From Photobacterium proteolyticum (GTDB lineage: Bacteria; Pseudomonadota; Gammaproteobacteria; Enterobacterales; Vibrionaceae), in contig NZ_MJIL01000090.1 in the NCBI RefSeq assembly GCF_001939735.1, positions 62,001 through 126,000 on the forward strand: a stretch of DNA of 64,000 nucleotides. Direction: 5' to 3'. This document shows, in pieces, positions 37,158-47,294 of the stretch. Numbering within the stretch: the first letter of the stretch is position 1; every line of letters begins with the position of its first letter. Under the pieces are notes generated by a model. The model was not told the DNA's origin. It searched no databases and was given only the letters and a program-made list of their open reading frames with translations. A program made the position numbers and the translations under genes.

Positions 37158-38192
37158 TTACTCGCCCATCTTAACGACGTTCACCCATTTGTTGATCAGA
37201 CGCTTACGCTCATTTGAAGAACCATAGGTTTCCATGTCGTAGTTGATCAGAGAAAGCTTCTTCGGATCCAGTGCGTTTGGCGACTGCTCTGCCTGGGTGT
37301 TGGTTAGGATCTGGAATGACTTACCTTTCTGCCATGCCAGTTGCTGGCCTTCTTTAGACAGTACCCAGTCAACGAATAGCTTGGCGTTGTCCATGTTACG
37401 TGCACCCTTGATGATGCTGACACCGCCAATTTCGTAGCCTGTACCTTCACATGGCGAGATTAACTCAAGCGGTGCTCCTTTGGATTGCTCCAGTGAGTAA
37501 TCGTGCAGGAAGCCGATACCAATCGCGATCTCGCCGCGGGCAGAGTTGCGTGATGGTGTTACACCGGATTTAGTGTACTGGGAAATGTTCTTATCAAGCT
37601 TCTTGAAGTAGTCGAATGCCTTGTCTTCGTCCCATAGCTGTATGAAGGTCGCCAGTGCGGTGTAGGCGGTGCCCGAGCTTTGCGGATCGGCAATCTGAAT
37701 TTCTTCTTTGTATTCAGGCTTGGTCAGATCGTTCCAGCAGCGCGGAATGTCCAGGCCTTTCTCGGCAAGACGCTCTGTGTTGACACCGAAACCCAAAATA
37801 CCCATGTAGACAGCAGAGGAGTAGTTGCCTTTACGCTTGGCAGGATCGCGGAAGTCCGCCATGATGTTTTCTAGCTGAGGCGACTTATAGGCCTGTAGAA
37901 GGTCCATTTCACCCGCCTGAGACTGCGGGTCAAGTGTACCGCCGTACCAGACATCGGCACGCGGGTTTTTCTTCTCGGCTTCAATCTTAGCCAGGGTACT
38001 GCCCGAGCCGTTACGCACGAATGAAGTTTTTACGTCGTATTTTTCAGAAAAAGCTTTGGTTTCTGCTTCGCACATTGCGTTGGTAGCGCTGCAATAAACA
38101 ACTAGGCGGCCATCTGCCATGGCTTGGGGAGCTGCCATTGCCGAACCAAGGATGCAGGCAGCAAGCAAGCTGCGTTTAGTATTTGCTTTCAT
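37158..38192 (-). CDS. afuA: Periplasmic substrate-binding protein, AfuA-like
   Basis: 344 residues. A signal peptide (to about 26, ending APQAMA-DG) precedes a type II periplasmic binding fold starting LVVYCSATN. GFLHDYS (His230, Asp231) and SPCEGTGYE (Glu249) are present; from memory, AfuA of Actinobacillus uses a His-Asp pair and a Glu to hold hexose phosphate. This protein lacks an evident tyrosine-rich iron site such as FbpA's C-terminal YY. A 166-bp gap with two dyads precedes the gene and may hold its own promoter. Confidence 0.85.
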   Translation of the reverse strand: MKANTKRSLLAACILGSAMAAPQAMADGRLVVYCSATNAMCEAETKAFSEKYDVKTSFVRNGSGSTLAKIEAEKKNPRADVWYGGTLDPQSQAGEMDLLQAYKSPQLENIMADFRDPAKRKGNYSSAVYMGILGFGVNTERLAEKGLDIPRCWNDLTKPEYKEEIQIADPQSSGTAYTALATFIQLWDEDKAFDYFKKLDKNISQYTKSGVTPSRNSARGEIAIGIGFLHDYSLEQSKGAPLELISPCEGTGYEIGGVSIIKGARNMDNAKLFVDWVLSKEGQQLAWQKGKSFQILTNTQAEQSPNALDPKKLSLINYDMETYGSSNERKRLINKWVNVVKMGE

Positions 38193-38249
38193 TATTGTTT
38201 CCTCTGCTTTTGTTATATCAAGCAGGTTATTTTCTGCTTGTTATGTAGC

Positions 38250-38284
38250 CTCAATGCACGAGATCGTGGGTAGGATGCATTGAG
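38250..38284. promoter_or_regulatory. Dyad upstream of the binding-protein gene
   Basis: CTCAATGCA (38250-38258) and TGCATTGAG (38276-38284) form 9-bp perfect arms 17 bases apart, about 58 bases before the afuA start. A second hairpin (TTTACCGCA/TGCGGTAAA, 38288-38309) lies closer to the uhpC stop and may act as a weak terminator. The first dyad could be an operator, possibly for the UhpA-like regulator. I cannot show this. Confidence 0.4.
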
Positions 38285-38358
38285 CTGTTTACCGCAACCC
38301 TGCGGTAAATTTGTATTCGTCAGCAGATCTGCAATAACAAAAGGGGAGAGCCCGAATG

Positions 38359-39687
38359 CTAGGTTGTTGTTGCTGCAGAGCGCTGTTGTGCTTTGACGAA
38401 AGGCAAGATCAGCAGGCCGATAGAAGCCGCGGCCAGGGTAATCACGCTGAAGAAGCCTTCCCAGCTAAATTGTTCAATAATCAGTGATACCGGGTAACTG
38501 GCCAATGCCGCTCCCAGGTAGCCAAACAGGCCGACAAATCCGGTTGCCGTACCAGCGACGTCTTTGTGCGAGCATTCGGCGGCCGCCATGCCGATCATCA
38601 TCTGTGGGCCAAAGACAAAAAAGCCGATGGCAAAGAAGCAGCCTGACAGCACGGCAAAACTGTCCATCGGGGTTAGCCACAGTGCGGCGACGGAAATAAA
38701 AATCCCCAGTGCAAAAATCAGGTTCATCGGGGCCCGGTTACCGTGGAAAAAACGGTCAGAGCCCCAGCCGCCGAACAGCGAACCCAGAAACCCGCCGACT
38801 TCAAACATCGATACCGCGGTATTGGCCGTCAGCAGGTCAAAACCGTGCCGTTCGGTCAGATACAGGTTGCCCCAGTCATTGACGGCTATCCGTACCACAT
38901 ACACCAACAGGTAGGAGCTGCACAGCAACCAGATATACTTGTTGCCAATCACATAGGTGGTCAGGATCTGCCGAAATGACAACCCTTGCCCTTCACGTTC
39001 CTGCTGGAGCTCCAGCTCGTCGTTGCGCCATTGTCCGACTGTCGGCAAGCCCATGGTGGTCGGCTTGTCACGCATGTTGAAACACAGCATCAGGCCAACA
39101 ACGATTCCGATCGTACCGGGAATAATAAAGCCGTAGCGCCAGCCCCAGGCCACGCTGGCAAAGCCGATAAGCAGCGGTACCATCGCGCCACCCAGGTTGT
39201 GGCAGGTATTCCAGATTGACCACCAGAAACCACGTTCGGAACGTGAATACCAGGTGGTAAGCAGCTTGGCACATGGCGGCCAGCCCCAGCCCTGAAAGAA
39301 GGCATTGCATGTCCACAATACGGCGAACATCATCAGCGACGAGCTCAATCCGAAACAAATATTGATGATGCCTGTTGCTATCAAGCCCAGCCCCATAAAG
39401 TAGCTTGGGTTGGACTGATCACTCACCATCCCGGATACAAACTTCGAGATCCCGTAGGTGATATAGAATAGGGTGCCGAGAAAGCCGATATCTGAATGCG
39501 TCAGGCCTAAATCTGCCAGCATTGCCGGCATGGCGAAGTTCAGACTTTTTCGGGTGAAATAAAAAACGCCGTAGCCGATATACATCGAAAACATTAAATG
39601 TAAGCGCCAGTGTTTGTAGGTGGCGTCAATTTGCTGTTTGTCCGATATGGTCTGCGCTGGCTGTTCTGATGTAAGAAAACCCATCAT
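38359..39687 (-). CDS. uhpC: UhpC-like hexose-phosphate sensor/transporter (MFS, OPA family)
   Basis: 442 residues and twelve membrane helices of the organophosphate:phosphate antiporter family. It matches E. coli UhpC closely (GYGVFYFTRKSLN near residues 38-50, LFYITYGISKFVSGMVSDQSN, FVFGPQMMIGMAAAECSHK). In E. coli, UhpC senses external glucose-6-phosphate and activates the kinase UhpB. No uhpT is in the window; the next gene on this strand is the Afu-type binding protein. Confidence 0.9.
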   Translation of the reverse strand: MMGFLTSEQPAQTISDKQQIDATYKHWRLHLMFSMYIGYGVFYFTRKSLNFAMPAMLADLGLTHSDIGFLGTLFYITYGISKFVSGMVSDQSNPSYFMGLGLIATGIINICFGLSSSLMMFAVLWTCNAFFQGWGWPPCAKLLTTWYSRSERGFWWSIWNTCHNLGGAMVPLLIGFASVAWGWRYGFIIPGTIGIVVGLMLCFNMRDKPTTMGLPTVGQWRNDELELQQEREGQGLSFRQILTTYVIGNKYIWLLCSSYLLVYVVRIAVNDWGNLYLTERHGFDLLTANTAVSMFEVGGFLGSLFGGWGSDRFFHGNRAPMNLIFALGIFISVAALWLTPMDSFAVLSGCFFAIGFFVFGPQMMIGMAAAECSHKDVAGTATGFVGLFGYLGAALASYPVSLIIEQFSWEGFFSVITLAAASIGLLILPFVKAQQRSAATTT

Positions 39688-39777
39688 GGCGGCGCTATCT
39701 CCCTATTGCTGAATCGATAGTACGTAAACGATTACTGAAATGGATGAGACAGGTTTTTAAATGCCTAGGAAAATTTC

Positions 39778-41355
39778 CTAGTTTGTCTCGGTTGTTGGCA
39801 TTTTTGTGGGCAAGTTAACAATAAATCGCGTGCCGGGACCGGACTGGATGGAAAGGCTTCCACCCAATGCGCTGACCCGTTCCTCGATACCTTTCAGCCC
39901 TTGCCCCTTGGTGCGCCAGTTGTCGGGCAGGCCGCAGCCGTTGTCACGCAGCTCCAGACTAAACATGGTCCCCGGCATCAAACTGAGCTGTACCTCGGTG
40001 GCTTGTGAGTGCTTGCTTACATTGTTGAGGAGTTCTTGCACAATGCGGTAGAGGGTGACGGCGGTAATATCGTCCAGTTTATGGTTGGCGATACCGATAT
40101 TGAACTGAAAGTCGATATTGCGCTCGGCAAATTTCATTTCGTGGGCCAGTTGACGCAGGGCGTTTTCCAGCCCGAGCTCATCAAGGATCTGCGGACGCAG
40201 TTGGGTTAACAACTGCCGGGTTGAGCCATGGATCCGCATCGACAATGAGTGAATAGCGTCGGCAATGTTCTTGGTGTTTTCTTCCTGGGAGGTCCGGTTG
40301 GCAAGCATGGCCTGGATCTGGATGGCCGTGATGTTCTGGCCGATTTCGTCATGGAGCTCTCTGGCAACGGATTTGCGGATATCTTCCTCGACCTGAACCA
40401 GCTGCCGGGCAAGGTGTTGTTTGTTATTCAGCTCTCGCGCCAGTTCCTGGTTGACCTGCTGTAGCCGCTGGGACAGCAGGTATTGACGGCTGATGGCTAT
40501 CCCGAGCCCGAGCCCTACCAGTGCCTGGGTCGTGATAAAGACTTTTAGCTCCTGATCGCTGGAAAAAGAGCCGGAGATCTGCCGCGCCGTGGTTAGCAAT
40601 ATACTGTTCATTACCGAGGCCAGTACCCCGCCCTGCCAGCCGTAGCGGTAGGCCATAAAAATATTGGGCAAGAGCATTACCAGCAGAACCAGCGGCTCCA
40701 TCTGATCGATGAAGGTGAGCTCGGCGAACAGGCCGATAGAGAAAAACGCGATCGTCCACAACAGGGCGGAAGGCCTGATAGTGATTTCCTGATGGATCAG
40801 CGTAGGGCTTAACGGTTCCCAGACTTTGTTGAGATAGTCATAGAGCAGGTAGAAAAACGGGGTCAGCAGGATCCCGCCGGTAATCGCGCTAATGGTGCCG
40901 GAAAAAGCGTAACCAGCAGGGAAGGCCAGAGGTTTGCTCAGCAGCAGTATCATCAGGCCGATTGCCAGGCCGTGAACCAGAACCAGTGCAACCAGTGCCA
41001 GCAGTCGTTGCCAATAGGTAGTCAGTTCTTGCCAGAATGAAGAAAAGGGGAAGGCGAGGAAATAGCTGACAAAAGGGCTGAGCAGCAAGAGCCAGTCGTG
41101 AGGTTCGCTGTGGAGCATCGATAGCAGCCAGCCGCTGATAGCCAGTTCGCTGACGAGATAAAGCGCCCAGAAGCGGCGGGGCGTCAGTACCAGTACTGCC
41201 AGCTTGAGCCCGACAGGGAGAAACAGTCCGGCCAGGAAAAGATCGGGCGAAAGATAGCTGCTGATACTCCAGAGGCAGAACCAGCTGATGGTAAAAATCA
41301 CAAAGCTGAAGGCAAAGGAAAAATATTTGCCCAGGGTCTGGCTTTTTTCTTTCAT
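39778..41355 (-). CDS. uhpB: UhpB-like sensor histidine kinase
   Basis: 525 residues. An N-terminal MASE1-type membrane region of about eight helices (about 10-290) is followed by a HisKA_3 dimerisation domain with the phospho-acceptor in ELHDEIGQN (about 333-341) and a HATPase domain (NNVSKHSQ, DNGCGLPD, GQGLKGIEERV). This is the UhpB/NarX type of kinase. Its ATG overlaps the stop of the response-regulator gene (TAATG), so the two are translationally coupled. It should phosphorylate the UhpA-like regulator under control of UhpC. Confidence 0.9.
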   Translation of the reverse strand: MKEKSQTLGKYFSFAFSFVIFTISWFCLWSISSYLSPDLFLAGLFLPVGLKLAVLVLTPRRFWALYLVSELAISGWLLSMLHSEPHDWLLLLSPFVSYFLAFPFSSFWQELTTYWQRLLALVALVLVHGLAIGLMILLLSKPLAFPAGYAFSGTISAITGGILLTPFFYLLYDYLNKVWEPLSPTLIHQEITIRPSALLWTIAFFSIGLFAELTFIDQMEPLVLLVMLLPNIFMAYRYGWQGGVLASVMNSILLTTARQISGSFSSDQELKVFITTQALVGLGLGIAISRQYLLSQRLQQVNQELARELNNKQHLARQLVQVEEDIRKSVARELHDEIGQNITAIQIQAMLANRTSQEENTKNIADAIHSLSMRIHGSTRQLLTQLRPQILDELGLENALRQLAHEMKFAERNIDFQFNIGIANHKLDDITAVTLYRIVQELLNNVSKHSQATEVQLSLMPGTMFSLELRDNGCGLPDNWRTKGQGLKGIEERVSALGGSLSIQSGPGTRFIVNLPTKMPTTETN

Positions 41356-41981
41356 TACTCATCCAGTAGTTTGTGCTGGAGAGCGAATCGGATCAGGTCA
41401 ACGTTGTTGGACAAGTTCAGTTTGCTGAGAATGTTGGCCCGGTGGACATGGATTGTTTTATGGCTGATGGAAAGCGCCACTCCGACCTCTTTGACATCCA
41501 TTCCCTTGATGAGGTGGTTGAATACCTCACGCTCGCGTTTGGTGAGCTCGTCCAGTGCTTTGGGCTCGGCCGGTGCATTGCTGAGGTTGAACAAGGCATC
41601 GGCGCACAAGTAGCGATCGCCGCCGGCAACAGTGCGTATGGCGGTAACCAGCTCTCCCGGCCCACAACGTTTAGAGAGGTAGCCGCAGGCTCCGGCTTCT
41701 ATCGCCTTGCTGACAAATGAGGCCGAATCATAGATGCTGAGAATAATGGCGCGAAAGTCGGGATTGTCTTTTTTTAGCCGCTCTAACAGGCTCAGTCCGC
41801 TCTCGTCCGGCATGGAGATATCAATCACCGCGACATCGACTTCAGCTCGTGACAGTGCAGAGAAGGCATCCTTGGCCGAGCTGTATTCTCCCTTAACTTC
41901 TATATCAGATTCAACGTTAAGAAGCTGGGCAAAACCGGAACGCACCATGATGTGGTCATCGACCAGGGCGACAGAAATCAT
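41355..41981 (-). CDS. uhpA: UhpA-like response regulator (NarL/FixJ type)
   Basis: 208 residues from the ATG at 41981, which follows AAGGATG at proper spacing. A longer in-frame extension to 42092 is not needed. The receiver domain has the phospho-acceptor Asp in VAVIDISMPDESG (about 54). The C-terminal LuxR-type helix-turn-helix reads LTKREREVFNHL ... ALSISHKTIHVHRANILSKL. It likely activates the neighbouring transporter genes in response to external sugar phosphate. Confidence 0.92.
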   Translation of the reverse strand: MISVALVDDHIMVRSGFAQLLNVESDIEVKGEYSSAKDAFSALSRAEVDVAVIDISMPDESGLSLLERLKKDNPDFRAIILSIYDSASFVSKAIEAGACGYLSKRCGPGELVTAIRTVAGGDRYLCADALFNLSNAPAEPKALDELTKREREVFNHLIKGMDVKEVGVALSISHKTIHVHRANILSKLNLSNNVDLIRFALQHKLLDE

Positions 41982-42247
41982 TTTCACATCCTTTGTTATT
42001 TTGGGAATCCTCGCAAATTGATTTGGTGCATTCAATCCACTCATAACGTGATGTGATGCCAGTCTCGAAATATATTTCAGAATCATGAACATGGTTTTTC
42101 GTAAGTGATAAATGTCTCAATTATCACTTTTTATATCTTTGCCTGTTTTACGTTAATCCAAATCATGACTGAGTCATTATCGGGTACTAGGTGACGGGGT
42201 CACATTATGAAATCTGTTGTAAATGTGACCCCGGCATTGCTGCTTTT

Positions 42248-42291
42248 TTGATCTATCTCAAAGAGGTATACCCTTTACCTCCTAAGAGGTA
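42248..42291 (+). promoter_or_regulatory. FNR-like box and NarP/NarL heptamers upstream of nap
   Basis: TTGAT-CTAT-CTCAA (42248-42261) matches the FNR consensus TTGAT-N4-ATCAA with one mismatch. AGAGGTA/TACCCTT (42262-42275) and the 7-2-7 pair TACCTCC-ta-AGAGGTA (42276-42291) fit NarP/NarL heptamers. A -10-like CATAAA lies at 42312. This predicts anaerobic, nitrate-responsive expression of napDAGHBC. The remaining leader to 42465 shows no gene. Confidence 0.7.
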
Positions 42292-42465
42292 TGCCTTGTC
42301 GATTTTTTAAGCATAAATTATTAATAGTCCACACAAAAAATGCGTGTTTAAGTGGCAGGGCCAAATCGTAACCTACACCCTACCTGTCATCCGTGTTTTG
42401 CCGCTTATACATGCGCTCCTTAGTGGTTTGGAGTGGTGTGATGCCTGCTTGGGAGGGCTCAATTA

Positions 42466-42741
42466 ATGAATGATTACCATGTCTGCAGTTTGGTTGTGTA
42501 TGTGTCGGCCGAGCATGCCGAATCGGTAAAGAAAACCATAGAGAGCCTGAAAGGGGCCGAAGTACCTGTAAGCAATGAAGTAGGAAAGATGGTTGTGGTG
42601 CTTGAGGGAGACAGCAAAGACGGGTTGGTAGAACGCTTCGAGAAAATCAAAACAATGCCCGGCGTAATAACCGTCACTCTGGTGTACCACCAAATGGATG
42701 AGCAATCTGAGCTTAAGGAAGCCAACAATGACAGTCAGTAG
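42466..42741 (+). CDS. napD: NapD, chaperone for NapA maturation
   Basis: 91 residues with a ferredoxin-like fold. The N-terminal [15 protein letters not shown] is typical of NapD, which binds the Tat signal of NapA and holds it back until the molybdenum cofactor is inserted. It is the first gene of the operon and overlaps napA by 14 bp. NapE and NapF, which precede napD in many species, are absent here. Confidence 0.93.
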   Translation: MNDYHVCSLVVYVSAEHAESVKKTIESLKGAEVPVSNEVGKMVVVLEGDSKDGLVERFEKIKTMPGVITVTLVYHQMDEQSELKEANNDSQ

Positions 42742-45214
42742 ACGTAGTTTCTTAAAGGCCAACGCAGCGGCAGCCGCCGCGGCAGCAGCGGGTTTGACGA
42801 TACCTGTTTCTGTTGCCCAAGCTGCTGGTGAAGACAAGAATGTCAAGTGGGACAAGGCACCGTGTCGTTTCTGTGGTACCGGCTGTAGCGTGCTGGTCGG
42901 GACGCAAAACGGCCGGGTGGTGGCATCCCAGGGGGATCCGGACGCACCGGTAAATAAGGGGCTGAACTGTATCAAAGGCTATTTCCTGCCTAAGATCATG
43001 TACGGGAAAGACCGCCTGACCCAGCCGATGTTGCGTAAAACCGACGGGGTTTACGATAAGGACGGTGAGTTTACGTCGGTAAGCTGGGATGAAGCCTTCG
43101 ATGTGATGGCGGATAAATTCAAGCAGGCACTGAAGGAAAAAGGGCCAACCTCGGTTGGGATGTTTGGCTCGGGACAGTGGACAGTCTGGGAAGGTTATGC
43201 CGCCGCCAAGTTGTACAAGGCCGGTTTCCGCTCGAACAATATCGATCCCAATGCTCGCCACTGCATGGCATCAGCTGTTGTCGGTTTTGCTCGTACCTTT
43301 GGTATGGATGAGCCGATGGGGAGTTATGACGATCTTGAGCATGCCGATGCCTTTGTACTTTGGGGCTCGAACATGGCTGAGATGCATCCCATCTTATGGA
43401 CTCGTTTGACAGACCGCCGACTGTCGTCAGACAAGGTAAAAGTTGCGGTGTTGTCGACCTTTACCCACCGTAGCTATGAACTTGCCGATAACCCAATCAT
43501 ATTCACTCCACAAACCGACTTGGCAATCCTCAATTTCATCGCTCACTACATTATCTCCAATAACAAGGTGAACAAGGAGTTCCTCGACAAGCACGTCAAT
43601 ATTCGCAAGGGTGACACAGATATCGGCTACGGCTTGCGTCCGACCCACCCGCTGGAAAAAGCCGCCAAGAACCCGGGCAGCAAGAAATCGACGCCGATGA
43701 GCTTTGATGACTATGCCAAGTTTGTCTCTACTTATACCGCCGAATATACCTCCGAGCTGTCGGGGGTACCGGTTGATCAGCTTATCGAGCTGGCAGAGAT
43801 GTATGCGGACCCTGACGTTAAGGTCGTGTCTTACTGGACAATGGGCTTTAACCAGCACACCCGCGGCGTTTGGGCCAACAACCTCGTTTATAACATTCAC
43901 CTGCTGACCGGTAAGATCTCCAAGCCGGGTTGTGGGCCGTTTTCACTGACAGGCCAGCCATCGGCCTGCGGTACTGCACGTGAAGTCGGTACCTTTGCCC
44001 ATCGCCTACCGGCCGATATGGTGGTGATGAATCCCAAGCACCGTGAGATGTGCGAAACCAAATGGAATATTCCGGCCGGAACGATTCCGCCGAAACCCGG
44101 CTATCATGCGGTTCTTCAGGATCGGATGCTCAAAGACCGTAAGCTTAATGCCTACTGGGTGATGTGTAACAACAACATGCAGGCAGGACCGAATATTAAC
44201 CAGGAGCGTCTGCCAGGCTATCGCGATCCGGCCAACTTTATTGTCACCTCGGATCCCTACCCAACCGTGACAGCGATGGCCTCGGATTTGATTTTGCCAA
44301 CGGCTATGTGGGTGGAAAAAGAAGGTGCCTACGGTAATGCCGAGCGTCGAACCCAGTTCTGGCGTCAGCAGATTTCGCCACCGGGTGAAGCCAAGTCTGA
44401 TTTGTGGCAGCTCATGGAGTTCTCCAAGCGCTTTAAGGTCGAGGAAGTGTGGCCTCAGGAACTGATTGCCAAGAAACCTGAGCTCAAAGGCAAGACACTG
44501 TTCGAAGTGCTGTTTGAAAACGGCACGGTCAATAAGTTCAGTACTGATGAGCTGGCGGCGGATCAGCTCAATGACGAATCGCGTGACTTTGGCTTCTATG
44601 TCCAGAAAGGCCTGTTCGAAGAATATGCCTACTTTGGCCGTGGCCATGCCCACGATTTGGCTCCGTTCGATATGTATCACCAGTCTCGAGGTTTACGCTG
44701 GCCTGTAGTCGACGGCAAGGAAACCGTCTGGCGTTATGCCGAAGGCTATGACCCTTATGTCAACAAAGGTGAAGAGTTTGCCTTCTATGGCAAGCCGGAT
44801 AAAAAAGCTGTGATCTTTGCGTTGCCATATGAGCCGGCAGCGGAATCACCGGATGAGGAATACGATCTTTGGCTCTCTACTGGCCGGGTACTTGAACACT
44901 GGCATACCGGCTCGATGACGCGTCGTGTGCCTGAGCTTTACCGTTCGTACCCCGATGCTGTGGTTTATATGCATCCGCTGGATGCCAAGAAGCGCGGTCT
45001 GCGCCGTGGCGATGCGATTAAGATTGCCTCTCGTCGCGGGGAAGTACTGTCCCATGTCGAAACACGGGGACGGAACAGGGTACCGCAGGGATTGGTATAT
45101 ATGCCGTTCTTCGATGCCAGCCAGCTGACGAACAAGCTCACGCTGGATGCCACGGATCCACTTTCAAAAGAAACCGACTTCAAGAAATGTGCGGTGAAAG
45201 TGGTTAAGGCCTAA
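42728..45214 (+). CDS. napA: Periplasmic nitrate reductase catalytic subunit NapA
   Basis: 828 residues from the ATG at 42728, preceded by AAGGAA. A twin-arginine signal (SRRSFLK, then an Ala-rich stretch to about 31) exports the folded enzyme. The N-terminal 4Fe-4S motif starts CRFCGTGC. The molybdenum-ligand Cys lies in [10 protein letters not shown] (about 180). C-terminal molybdopterin-binding domains follow. It reduces nitrate to nitrite in the periplasm with electrons from NapB. The long polyalanine run in the signal is notable but consistent with a Tat leader. Confidence 0.96.
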   Translation: MTVSRRSFLKANAAAAAAAAAGLTIPVSVAQAAGEDKNVKWDKAPCRFCGTGCSVLVGTQNGRVVASQGDPDAPVNKGLNCIKGYFLPKIMYGKDRLTQPMLRKTDGVYDKDGEFTSVSWDEAFDVMADKFKQALKEKGPTSVGMFGSGQWTVWEGYAAAKLYKAGFRSNNIDPNARHCMASAVVGFARTFGMDEPMGSYDDLEHADAFVLWGSNMAEMHPILWTRLTDRRLSSDKVKVAVLSTFTHRSYELADNPIIFTPQTDLAILNFIAHYIISNNKVNKEFLDKHVNIRKGDTDIGYGLRPTHPLEKAAKNPGSKKSTPMSFDDYAKFVSTYTAEYTSELSGVPVDQLIELAEMYADPDVKVVSYWTMGFNQHTRGVWANNLVYNIHLLTGKISKPGCGPFSLTGQPSACGTAREVGTFAHRLPADMVVMNPKHREMCETKWNIPAGTIPPKPGYHAVLQDRMLKDRKLNAYWVMCNNNMQAGPNINQERLPGYRDPANFIVTSDPYPTVTAMASDLILPTAMWVEKEGAYGNAERRTQFWRQQISPPGEAKSDLWQLMEFSKRFKVEEVWPQELIAKKPELKGKTLFEVLFENGTVNKFSTDELAADQLNDESRDFGFYVQKGLFEEYAYFGRGHAHDLAPFDMYHQSRGLRWPVVDGKETVWRYAEGYDPYVNKGEEFAFYGKPDKKAVIFALPYEPAAESPDEEYDLWLSTGRVLEHWHTGSMTRRVPELYRSYPDAVVYMHPLDAKKRGLRRGDAIKIASRRGEVLSHVETRGRNRVPQGLVYMPFFDASQLTNKLTLDATDPLSKETDFKKCAVKVVKA

Positions 45215-45231
45215 CAGACAGGAACAGAGCG

Positions 45232-45996
45232 ATGAAGACTTCGCGCTTTAGAACTTCAGACAGCCGCCGGCGTTTCTTGCGAGATGCTGTACGGACAGCC
45301 GTTGGCGTCGGTGCCGCGGCTACGGTATTGGGGTTGCAGTCTAGGCAAAGCCAGGCCGATGTCGGTGTGCCAATCCGTCCGCCGGGGGCGCTGGATGAAC
45401 CTGATTTCCTTCAGGCTTGTCTGCGCTGTGGCTTGTGTGTTCAGGCCTGTCCCTATGACACCTTGAAGCTGGCGACACTCCTCTCACCGGTCGCGACCGG
45501 AACGCCGTATTTTACGGCTCGGGATATACCGTGCGAGATGTGTGAAGACATTCCTTGTGTTGTCGACTGTCCGAGTGGGGCCCTTGATCATGCCCTGACG
45601 GACATTGATGACGCCAGAATGGGTACGGCAGTGCTGATAGACCATGAAACTTGCCTGAACTGGCTTGGATTGCGGTGTGATGTCTGCCACCGGGTTTGTC
45701 CGCTGATCGATGAGGCGATCACCCTGGAGCCGGTACGCAACCAGCGAACGGGTTACCATGCCAAGTTTATTCCTACCGTGCACTCAGATGTCTGTACCGG
45801 TTGTGGTAAATGCGAACAGGCCTGTGTGCTGGATGAAGCGGCGATAAAGGTGGTTCCGACGGCGTTGGCGAAAGGACAGATGGGGCAGCATTACCGGTTG
45901 GGCTGGGAAGAAAAGGCCCGACAAGGTGAAAGCCTGGTCCCGGAAGATCTGACACTGCCCGTTCGCAAACCTGAAGGCACTGGGGGAGGTCAGTAA
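45232..45996 (+). CDS. napG: NapG, periplasmic ferredoxin-type quinol dehydrogenase subunit
   Basis: 254 residues. The Tat signal (SRRRFLRD) is followed by four 4Fe-4S cysteine groups: [40 protein letters not shown] and [11 protein letters not shown]. With NapH it passes electrons from quinol to the Nap enzyme. Its stop overlaps the start of napH. Confidence 0.95.
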   Translation: MKTSRFRTSDSRRRFLRDAVRTAVGVGAAATVLGLQSRQSQADVGVPIRPPGALDEPDFLQACLRCGLCVQACPYDTLKLATLLSPVATGTPYFTARDIPCEMCEDIPCVVDCPSGALDHALTDIDDARMGTAVLIDHETCLNWLGLRCDVCHRVCPLIDEAITLEPVRNQRTGYHAKFIPTVHSDVCTGCGKCEQACVLDEAAIKVVPTALAKGQMGQHYRLGWEEKARQGESLVPEDLTLPVRKPEGTGGGQ

Positions 45997-46862
45997 TGGC
46001 TATACGCAATGCGAAAAATCATGCCAAAGATGCCGGCAAGGCGGCAGTGAAAACGCTGGGCTGGTGGAAGGCCCATCGCTTTTTGTTGCTACGCCGAAGC
46101 TGTCAGTTGCTGATCATCGGCTTGTTTATGGTTGGTCCGACGCTGGGTGTGCTGCGGGGCAACCTGTCATCAAGCACCCTGTTTGGCACCATTCCGATGA
46201 CGGATCCGCTGATCTTGCTGCAAACCATTGCCGCCGGGCACTTGCCTGAGCTGACGGCCTTGCTGGGCGCGTTGATCGTGGTGGTGTTTTACGCTGTGAT
46301 CGGACCGCGGGTATTTTGCGGTTGGGTTTGTCCGTTGAACATGGTGACGGATCTGGCGGCATGGCTGCGGCGCAAACTGGGGCTCAAGGTCAGCTACAAC
46401 TGGTCGTCTCGTCTGCGTTATTGGCTACTGCCGGTGTTGCTGCTGGGGAGTGCCGTGTCGGGCACTGTGCTGTGGAGCTGGATTGATCCGGTTGCCGCAT
46501 TGCACCGTGGTTTGATTTTCGGCATGGGGGCGAGCTGGATCCTGATCGTGTTGGTTTTTGCGCTGGATCTGCTGTTAGTCGAACACGGCTGGTGTGGGCA
46601 TTTGTGTCCGCTGGGCGCGACTTACGGTGTGATAGGCAGCAAGAGCCTGCTCCGGGTAACGGCCACCAATCGCGAGGCATGCAACAAGTGTATGGACTGC
46701 TTCAACGTGTGCCCCGAACCCGAAATACTGCGCCAGCCGCTTAAAGAGGGCGATCGTCGGGTGATGAGCCAGGACTGTATCAGCTGCGGGCGATGCATCG
46801 ATGTCTGTTCCGAAAAGGTATTGGAATTTAAAACAAGAATTGGAGCCAAATATGAAGGGTAA
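45996..46862 (+). CDS. napH: NapH, membrane quinol dehydrogenase subunit
   Basis: 288 residues. Four membrane helices are visible, with the paired CGWVCPLN and CGHLCPLG motifs in loops. Two C-terminal 4Fe-4S groups follow (CNKCMDCFNVC, CISCGRCIDVC). It partners NapG. It overlaps napB by 11 bp. Confidence 0.95.
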   Translation: MAIRNAKNHAKDAGKAAVKTLGWWKAHRFLLLRRSCQLLIIGLFMVGPTLGVLRGNLSSSTLFGTIPMTDPLILLQTIAAGHLPELTALLGALIVVVFYAVIGPRVFCGWVCPLNMVTDLAAWLRRKLGLKVSYNWSSRLRYWLLPVLLLGSAVSGTVLWSWIDPVAALHRGLIFGMGASWILIVLVFALDLLLVEHGWCGHLCPLGATYGVIGSKSLLRVTATNREACNKCMDCFNVCPEPEILRQPLKEGDRRVMSQDCISCGRCIDVCSEKVLEFKTRIGAKYEG

Positions 46863-47286
46863 GTTTGTTGTGTCTGCACTGCTTGCAGCATTTGTTAGCT
46901 TAGCAGCATTCGCTGAGGTTACCTCGCTACGTGGCGATCAAGGCATTGGCGAGAGCAATGAGGTTGAGGCGATTAAGCAAGTGCCGAAAAAACAGGATCG
47001 TCTCGCACTTGATTATGTGAACCAGCCTCCGTTGATCCCGCACTCCACTGATCAGGTACAGCTTAATCCGAGCAATAATGGCTGCCTGGAATGCCACGAT
47101 GTGGACAAGTACCGTAAATCGGGCGCACCACGTGTCAGCCCGACCCACTATATGGACCGTGACAACAAAATGCTGGGTGATGTGGCACCACGACGTTACT
47201 TCTGTCTGCAATGCCATGTTACCCAGGTCGATGCGACACCATTGGTTGAAAATACCTTTCAGCCTGCCGGTAAATTTGGCCAATAG
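46852..47286 (+). CDS. napB: NapB, di-haem electron-transfer subunit
   Basis: 144 residues from the ATG at 46852. The signal peptide is MKGKFVVSALLAAFVSLAAF and then AE. Two haem c sites are seen, CLECH and CLQCH, with additional ligand histidines nearby. It donates electrons to NapA in the periplasm. A start 51 bases upstream is open but lies inside napH and would destroy the signal peptide. Confidence 0.94.
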   Translation: MKGKFVVSALLAAFVSLAAFAEVTSLRGDQGIGESNEVEAIKQVPKKQDRLALDYVNQPPLIPHSTDQVQLNPSNNGCLECHDVDKYRKSGAPRVSPTHYMDRDNKMLGDVAPRRYFCLQCHVTQVDATPLVENTFQPAGKFGQ

Positions 47287-47294
47287 GAGGTTGT

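Noticed and set aside
42002-42092. A 37-residue N-terminal extension of the UhpA-like regulator
   Set aside because: Receiver domains start at MISVALVDDH, and AAGGATG lies at the right distance before that ATG.
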